Positions 33,889 through 35,582 of a stretch of DNA of 35,582 bases are shown here, piece after piece. Origin of the DNA: Gemmatimonadota bacterium (GTDB lineage Bacteria > Gemmatimonadota > Gemmatimonadetes > Gemmatimonadales > Gemmatimonadaceae). The stretch's first letter is position 1. The number at the start of each line of letters is the position of its first letter. The notes beneath the pieces are model-generated. The model searched no databases. It saw only the letters and a program-made list of their open reading frames with translations, and had not been told where the DNA came from. The DNA is taken from the NCBI GenBank assembly GCA_026387895.1, contig JAPLKT010000041.1, positions 1-35,582 on the forward strand, read 5' to 3'. Made by a program: the position numbers and the translations under genes.

Positions 33889-33927
33889 TTGCCCGAGAAT
33901 TGGGCCTCCACACGGATCGTCGCCCCC

Positions 33928-35223
33928 ATGTTCGATACCAATATTCGCACGCTCGTTGTCGTTGGCGCCCAGTGGGGTGATGAAGGCAAAGGGAAGTTGG
34001 TGGACGTCTTAGCCGAGCGCGCTGACTGGGTGGTGCGCTATCAGGGCGGGGCGAACGCTGGGCACACCGTGCACATCGGCGATCGCTCGACGGTGCTGCA
34101 CCAGATTCCGAGTGGGATTCTGCATCCCGGTGTGCGGTGTGCCATCGGCAACGGCGTGGTGCTTGATCCAGAGACGATGTTCGTGGAAGTCGACGAGCTC
34201 GTGCGCGACGGCGTGGACGTCGAGGGGCGCTTGTATCTGAGCGACCGCGCGCACTTAGTGATGCCGTACCACAAGCTGGTGGACAAGGAGAGCGCGGCGA
34301 GCAAGGCGATCGGGACGACGGGGCGTGGTATTGGCCCGGCGTATGAGGATAAGGTCGCGCGTCGCGGAATCCGCGTGCTCGACCTGCGCCATCCGGAGCG
34401 CTTGCGCGCGCTCGTCCAGAAGGGGACGGCGCACGCGAATCAACTCCTCGCCGGATTTGGCAGCACCAAGCGCGCCGATGCGGAGTTCACGCTCACGGAG
34501 CTCGCGAAGTTGGCGCCGCGGCTGTTGGCAATCGCCGAGGATGTGGGGCTAACGGTGCACCGCGCGCAGAAGAGTGGGGCCGCGGTGTTGCTTGAGGGCG
34601 CGCAGGGATCGTTGCTCGACGTGGATCACGGCACCTATCCGTTTGTGACGTCGAGCAGCACGACTGCTGGCGGCGCGAGCATTGGTGTGGGCATTGGGCC
34701 GCGCTCGATTGACGCCGCACTGGGCGTGGTAAAAGCGTACACGACGCGCGTGGGGTCTGGTCCGCTGCCAACCGAGTACGACGACGTCATGGGGGAGCGC
34801 ATGCGGACGCTCGGCAACGAGTTCGGCGCGACCACCGGTCGTCCGCGCCGTTGCGGCTGGTTCGACGCGGTGGTTGTGCGCTACGCGGTGCGCGTGAACG
34901 GACTGACGTCGCTGGCCGTGACGAAGCTCGACGTACTCGACACGATTGAGAAAATTGGACTCTGCACCGGGTATGAGATCGGTGGTGAGTTTGTGGAAGA
35001 GTTCCCTGGGGATATCGCGGATTTGGAAGGCGTGATTCCGCGGTACGAGTGGTTTGATGGCTGGATGTGCTCGACGGCGGGCGCGCGGCAGCTGTCGGAT
35101 CTGCCGGCGGCGGCACGGGCGTATCTCGACCGGATCGAGGCGTTGGTGGAGTGCCCGATCAAGTATGTGTCGGTGGGGACGCGTCGCGATCAGATTCTCG
35201 AGACGGGGATTGTGGGCGGATGA
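33928..35223 (+). CDS. purA: Adenylosuccinate synthetase
   Basis: PurA joins IMP and aspartate with GTP to form adenylosuccinate, the first committed step to AMP. The 431-residue protein has VGAQWGDEGKGKLVD (residues 13-27), YQGGANAGHTV with the catalytic His, GTTGRGIGPAYEDKVARRGIR-type sequence, LEGAQGSLLDVDHGTYPFVTSS, and TKLDVLD. The ATG at 33928 starts the family sequence; the frame extends upstream through the terminator. The stop overlaps the next start (ATGA). Confidence 0.97.
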   Translation: MFDTNIRTLVVVGAQWGDEGKGKLVDVLAERADWVVRYQGGANAGHTVHIGDRSTVLHQIPSGILHPGVRCAIGNGVVLDPETMFVEVDELVRDGVDVEGRLYLSDRAHLVMPYHKLVDKESAASKAIGTTGRGIGPAYEDKVARRGIRVLDLRHPERLRALVQKGTAHANQLLAGFGSTKRADAEFTLTELAKLAPRLLAIAEDVGLTVHRAQKSGAAVLLEGAQGSLLDVDHGTYPFVTSSSTTAGGASIGVGIGPRSIDAALGVVKAYTTRVGSGPLPTEYDDVMGERMRTLGNEFGATTGRPRRCGWFDAVVVRYAVRVNGLTSLAVTKLDVLDTIEKIGLCTGYEIGGEFVEEFPGDIADLEGVIPRYEWFDGWMCSTAGARQLSDLPAAARAYLDRIEALVECPIKYVSVGTRRDQILETGIVGG

Positions 35224-35582
35224 GCGCAGCGGCCGCAGCGGCCGACGTGCTGCCGGTCGTCATCATCGGCGGCGGGCCCTGTGGGCTCGCCGCCGCTGTG
35301 TCTCTGCAGCATACGGGGATCCCCGCGGTCGTGATTGAGGCGGGATGCGTGGTCAACTCGATTGCGAGCTATCCGACGTACATCAGCTTTTTCTCCACTG
35401 CTGAAAAACTGTCGATTGGGATGCCCTTTGTGGTGTCCACCGAGAAGCCGACGCGCCGTGACGCGATGGCGTACTATCGTGCGGTCGTTCAGCATTTTGC
35501 GCTTGATGTGCGGCAGTATGAGCCGGTGACGCGTATCGAACCCGCGGGCGACCATTTTGTCGTGCACAGTGTGCCGCGCGGA
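35220..35582 (+). CDS. ypdA: YpdA-family bacillithiol disulfide reductase, cut at the window end
   Basis: YpdA (Bdr) is an FAD/NADPH enzyme that reduces oxidised bacillithiol. The 121 codons seen give an FAD-binding fold with VVIIGGGPCGLAAAVSL near residues 12-28. The Cys in GGGPCG is the family's redox-active residue. The family pattern continues: VIEAGCVVNSIASYPT, ISFFSTAEKLSIG, PFVVSTEKPTRRDAMAYYR. The ATG overlaps the purA stop by four bases, so the two are coupled. Thioredoxin reductase is the closest alternative, but the FFSTAEKL and KPTR motifs favour YpdA. Confidence 0.85.
   Translation, partial: MSAAAAAADVLPVVIIGGGPCGLAAAVSLQHTGIPAVVIEAGCVVNSIASYPTYISFFSTAEKLSIGMPFVVSTEKPTRRDAMAYYRAVVQHFALDVRQYEPVTRIEPAGDHFVVHSVPRG

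Noticed and set aside
33820-33927. Longer PurA start at 33820
   Set aside because: The added stretch runs through an intrinsic terminator and is not PurA-like. MFDTNIRTLVVVGAQWGDEGK is the normal start.

Overview
The window looks like a chromosomal segment of a flagellated, high-G+C Gram-negative bacterium, most likely from Gemmatimonadota. I infer this from the mix of genes, the unusual EF-Tu effector loop and the low-complexity tails on ribosomal proteins; no database was searched. It has three parts.

Positions 1-11,433 hold late and middle flagellar genes. On the minus strand, read from high to low coordinates, they are flgL-fliW, then fliC-fliD-fliS-(fliT-like), an NtrC-type sigma54 activator, and flgB-flgC running off the left edge. 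A glycosyltransferase gene sits on the plus strand inside this block. Another plus-strand cluster carries two unrecognised genes, flgM, and a 56-codon ORF ending in a strong terminator. The promoters can be read directly. Sigma54 (-24/-12) sites precede flgB, flgL and the glycosyltransferase gene. Sigma28 (FliA) sites precede fliC (two in tandem), flgM and the first unrecognised gene. This is a complete middle/late flagellar regulatory circuit: a sigma54 activator, sigma54-dependent genes, sigma28-dependent genes, and the anti-sigma28 factor FlgM. The fliC leader also carries what look like two CsrA sites, next to fliW. Two genes in this block (fliC and the first unrecognised gene) are broken by apparent one-base deletions.

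Positions 11,434-28,373 are a translation super-operon: a long structured leader of about 490 nt, then fusA, tuf, and the S10 and spc clusters (rpsJ to rplO), secY, adk and map. rpsL-rpsG are missing at the front. infA, rpmJ, rpsM, rpsK, rpsD, rpoA and rplQ are missing at the back. Several ribosomal proteins carry disordered extensions: an Ala/Lys tail on L4, an Arg/Gly-rich head on S5, and extra ends on S19, L5, L24 and L30.

Positions 28,374-35,582 are metabolic genes. suhB-ftcD (inositol-phosphatase family; bifunctional histidine-degradation/folate enzyme) are on the minus strand. trpS, a 2-hydroxyacid dehydrogenase, a DHDPS-superfamily aldolase, purA and the start of a YpdA-type bacillithiol-disulfide reductase are on the plus strand. 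The last gene is cut by the window end.
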